A stretch of 64,000 nucleotides of DNA from DATJZH01 sp052146815 (lineage in GTDB: Bacteria > Actinomycetota > Actinomycetes > Streptosporangiales > Streptosporangiaceae): contig JBKQMG010000134.1 in the NCBI GenBank assembly GCA_052146815.1, positions 1-64,000 on the forward strand, given 5' to 3'. The notes beneath the pieces are model-generated. The model worked only from the letters and a program-made list of their open reading frames with translations. It had not been told where the DNA came from and made no database searches. Made by a program: the position numbers and the translations under genes. Shown here in pieces: positions 62,205 through 64,000 of the stretch (positions are counted from its first letter, which is position 1; every line of letters begins with the position of its first letter).

Positions 62205-63023
62205 TCAGAGCAGCTGATCCCTGACCTGGCCGTACATGTACGCGCCCATCCAGCGGCCCATCTCGTCGAAGAACCGGCGGCGGTCCGCGGCGCCCTGATC
62301 GGCCCGGGCGGCAATACCGTCTTTCCCGGTGCGGCCGGCCTGCCCTGGACCGGCGCCGTCAGCGCCGTCCGGGGCGCTGGCGACCAGGTGCAGGAGCGTG
62401 ACGTGCGCCCCGAGCCCGGGGGTCTTCCCGCGGCCGCCTCCCGGCACAGCGGGCGGTGGCGCGTCCTCGCCGGGATCGCCGGCACTGGCCCCGGCCCCGG
62501 AAATGATGAGGACGGGGCAGGGAATCCCGAGAGGCTTGCGCTGACGGCGCCCGAAGGCAGGCTTGATCAGGATCAGCACGTCGGCCAGCTTGTCGTCGCG
62601 CCGGGCGTCGCACCACAGCGCCGAGGTCACGGCCCCTGCGGCGTGCCCGCTGATGATCAGCGAGTCGACGCCGTCGACCTCCCGGAGGTAGGCGCTGGAG
62701 GCGTCCAGCCGGGCGAAAGACGCGCGCAGCGCCTTGCCGCTCTGGCTTCTGCGCCGGGAGCCGGCGCGTTCGTCCTGGTGACCGGGCTGCCGGAGGTCGG
62801 CGACATAGAAATGGAACCCGCGGGCGGTATACCAGGTCACCAGATCTTCCGGCACGAAGGAGTCACCGGGGCAGCGGAGATAGAGCACGGCGCGACGGCT
62901 TGGCAGGGCTGACCGGCGCCGCAGAATCGTGGCCCCGAGGTCCTCGCTGTCCGCGGAATCTGAGGGCAGATTAATCGCCTCATACCCGTCGATAGCGCCG
63001 TCGTGTTCCGTGATGAGAGCCAT
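62205..63023 (-). CDS. Alpha/beta hydrolase homologue without nucleophile
   Basis: 272 residues resembling serine-aminopeptidase S33-type lysophospholipases of actinobacteria: GYEAINLPSDS..., ATILRRRSALPSRRAVLYLR, TWYTARGFHFYVADLR. The nucleophile elbow, GHSTGG in relatives, is GHAAGA, so the Ser is Ala. The HGF oxyanion strand is RCPGDSF. The expected C-terminal Asp/His are not evident either, and the last third is Gly/Pro-rich. So it is probably catalytically inert or decaying. ATG 63023 follows GGGGGAAG. Confidence 0.68.
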   Translation of the reverse strand: MALITEHDGAIDGYEAINLPSDSADSEDLGATILRRRSALPSRRAVLYLRCPGDSFVPEDLVTWYTARGFHFYVADLRQPGHQDERAGSRRRSQSGKALRASFARLDASSAYLREVDGVDSLIISGHAAGAVTSALWCDARRDDKLADVLILIKPAFGRRQRKPLGIPCPVLIISGAGASAGDPGEDAPPPAVPGGGRGKTPGLGAHVTLLHLVASAPDGADGAGPGQAGRTGKDGIAARADQGAADRRRFFDEMGRWMGAYMYGQVRDQLL

Positions 63024-63030
63024 CAGCTTC

Positions 63031-63060
63031 CCCCGTGCCCCGTATGCCCCGTGCCCCGTA
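63031..63060. repeat. 14-bp direct repeat upstream of the hydrolase-like gene
   Basis: CCCCGTGCCCCGTA occurs at 63031-63044 and 63047-63060. It covers the leader just above the hydrolase-like start. The rest of 63024-63457 (between two divergent genes) shows no supportable gene. Confidence 0.8.
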
Positions 63061-63457
63061 CGGGGGCTCTGCCCATCCCGGCGCCCGGCGAACGGCAGTC
63101 CGCTCGGCTCCCCCGCCGGGTCCAACTCCGCAGCGCAGGTCGCTGCGCTGATGCCCGCTACCGCCCCCCGGCGGCTTGCGGGCAAGTTCATCCCGCGACG
63201 CCTCCCGCGCTGCCTCCGGGCGGCGACGTCGCGGGCGAACCTGATGGTGCTTAGTTCCAGAACGCGGAACGTGACGGCAAGTCTCGCACCGTAATCAAAG
63301 ACGCGCCCGGAGAACACGCCAGGAGCGAACATCCCCGCGGGTCGCAGCCGGGTGACCTGCGGGTCGCCGCCGATTGACGCAGTCTCCTGTGCTGGCCTAG
63401 GCAAAGGTTGCCTCGCCGCGGAGGTGCTCAGGCCAGCCAGGAAGCGACCGTCGAAAT

Positions 63458-63479
63458 CGATAACGCGATTCTGTTATCG
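63458..63479. promoter_or_regulatory. Candidate operator CGATAAC-N8-GTTATCG
   Basis: Perfect 7-base arms end 8 bases before the start codon of the TetR gene, the classical place for an autorepressor site. Confidence 0.65.
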
Positions 63480-63487
63480 TTGTTACC

Positions 63488-64000
63488 ATGGACGTCAGTC
63501 GCTCCGGGGCCGCGGACAGTACGCGGGACCGCATCGCCGCCGCCGCCGCCGGGCTGCTCACCGAGGGCGGACGCGAGGCCGTGTCAACCCGGGCGGTGAG
63601 CGCCGCGGCCGGCGTCCAGGCCCCGACCATCTACCGGCTCTTCGGCGACAAGCAGGGCCTGCTCGACGCGGTGGCGACGCACGGTTTCACGACGTACCTG
63701 AACGACAAGACCGACCTGAAACCCGGCGGCGACCCCGTCGAGGACCTGCGTAGCGGCTGGGACCTGCACATCGGCTTCGGTCTGGCCAACCCGGCGCTGT
63801 ACTCCCTCATGTACGGCGAGCCCCGGCCCGGCGTGTCCCCGCCGGCGGCCGCCGCCGCAGCCGAGGTCCTTGCCGGGCACATCCGCCGGATCGCCGAGGC
63901 CGGCCGGCTGCGAGTCACCGAGGAGCGCGCCGCGCACCTCGTTCACGCGGCCGGCTGCGGCACGACGCTCACGCTGATCGCCATGCCCGAAGGCGAGCGC
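63488..64000 (+). CDS. TetR-family regulator (incomplete, runs off window)
   Basis: 171 codons are present and the frame is still open at the window edge. TRDRIAAAAAGLLTEGG, AVSTRAVSAAAGVQAPTIYRLFGDKQGLLDAVA is the TetR helix-turn-helix; the following helical part with WDLHIGFGLANPALYSLMYG is the ligand-binding domain of the PF17932-like kind. ATG 63488 directly follows a palindrome, consistent with autorepression. The regulated partner may lie beyond the window or be the divergent hydrolase homologue. Confidence 0.88.
   Translation, partial: MDVSRSGAADSTRDRIAAAAAGLLTEGGREAVSTRAVSAAAGVQAPTIYRLFGDKQGLLDAVATHGFTTYLNDKTDLKPGGDPVEDLRSGWDLHIGFGLANPALYSLMYGEPRPGVSPPAAAAAAEVLAGHIRRIAEAGRLRVTEERAAHLVHAAGCGTTLTLIAMPEGER

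Noticed and set aside
63024..63457. N-terminal extension of the hydrolase-like protein or a separate small gene
   Set aside because: The frame is open but low-complexity, and the ribosome binding site favours ATG 63023. The region is better read as a divergent leader with direct repeats.

Overview
The window is about 70% G+C and reads as a chromosomal segment of a soil-type actinobacterium, plausibly Streptosporangiales or a relative. Markers are sepH (DUF3071), a RamB-like regulator divergent from isocitrate lyase, an ECF42 sigma factor with a DGPF/YCII partner, a SigK/RskA-type sigma/anti-sigma pair, the fused RNase H/acid phosphatase and a bacterial RNase P RNA. No tRNA, rRNA, CRISPR array, insertion sequence or prophage was seen. 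The genus cannot be fixed from the sequence alone.

Layout. 0-6.5 kb: a fused xanthine-dehydrogenase-type molybdoenzyme overlapping an unusual NHL-propeller/phosphoesterase fusion, then a second phosphoesterase. 6.5-9.6 kb: an N-terminally shortened pentapeptide protein, ECF42 sigma with YCII partner, and a DUF427 protein. 9.8-16.3 kb: acyl-CoA dehydrogenase, a MetE-like protein, enoyl-CoA hydratase, RamB and isocitrate lyase, a fatty-acid/acetate block with several inverted repeats. 16.3-22 kb: glycosyltransferase, MMPL transporter, MarR regulator and MFS exporter. 22.4-27 kb: sepH, a PEBP-like lipoprotein, a membrane-anchored Pro/Tyr/Gly repeat protein and a small conserved protein.

27-36.3 kb is a zone of gene decay. 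Aldehyde dehydrogenase, an alpha/beta hydrolase, a Tat-exported agmatine-deiminase-like protein, two YihY/BrkB proteins, a TetR regulator and an SDR are all frameshifted, internally deleted or truncated, among intact genes (3-hydroxybutyrate dehydrogenase, DUF1003, iron-permease-like, DUF1275, DUF427). 36-51 kb: a third phosphoesterase, CsbD, an MFS exporter, HdeD, a terminal-oxidase locus whose subunit I has lost its N-terminal third, DUF2252, PPK2, GNAT, a tyrosine-phosphatase-like protein, DinB/DUF664 and gamma-glutamyltransferase.

51.6-54.7 kb holds the most interesting element. Three tightly overlapping genes encode an unrecognised partner protein, an ATPase-dead paralogue and an active P-loop ATPase that I assign to the DUF2791/BrxD group of BREX-associated ATPases. 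None of the other BREX components is present. The cassette has lower G+C than its surroundings and sits between a dead ribosome-protection/EF-G-like gene and rnpB.

55-64 kb: histone-H1-like protein, RNase H/phosphatase with its zinc-ribbon partner, a flavin-type oxidase, anti-sigma and sigma divergent from a sulfite-oxidase-like Moco enzyme, a hydrolase homologue lacking its nucleophile, and a TetR gene running off the end.
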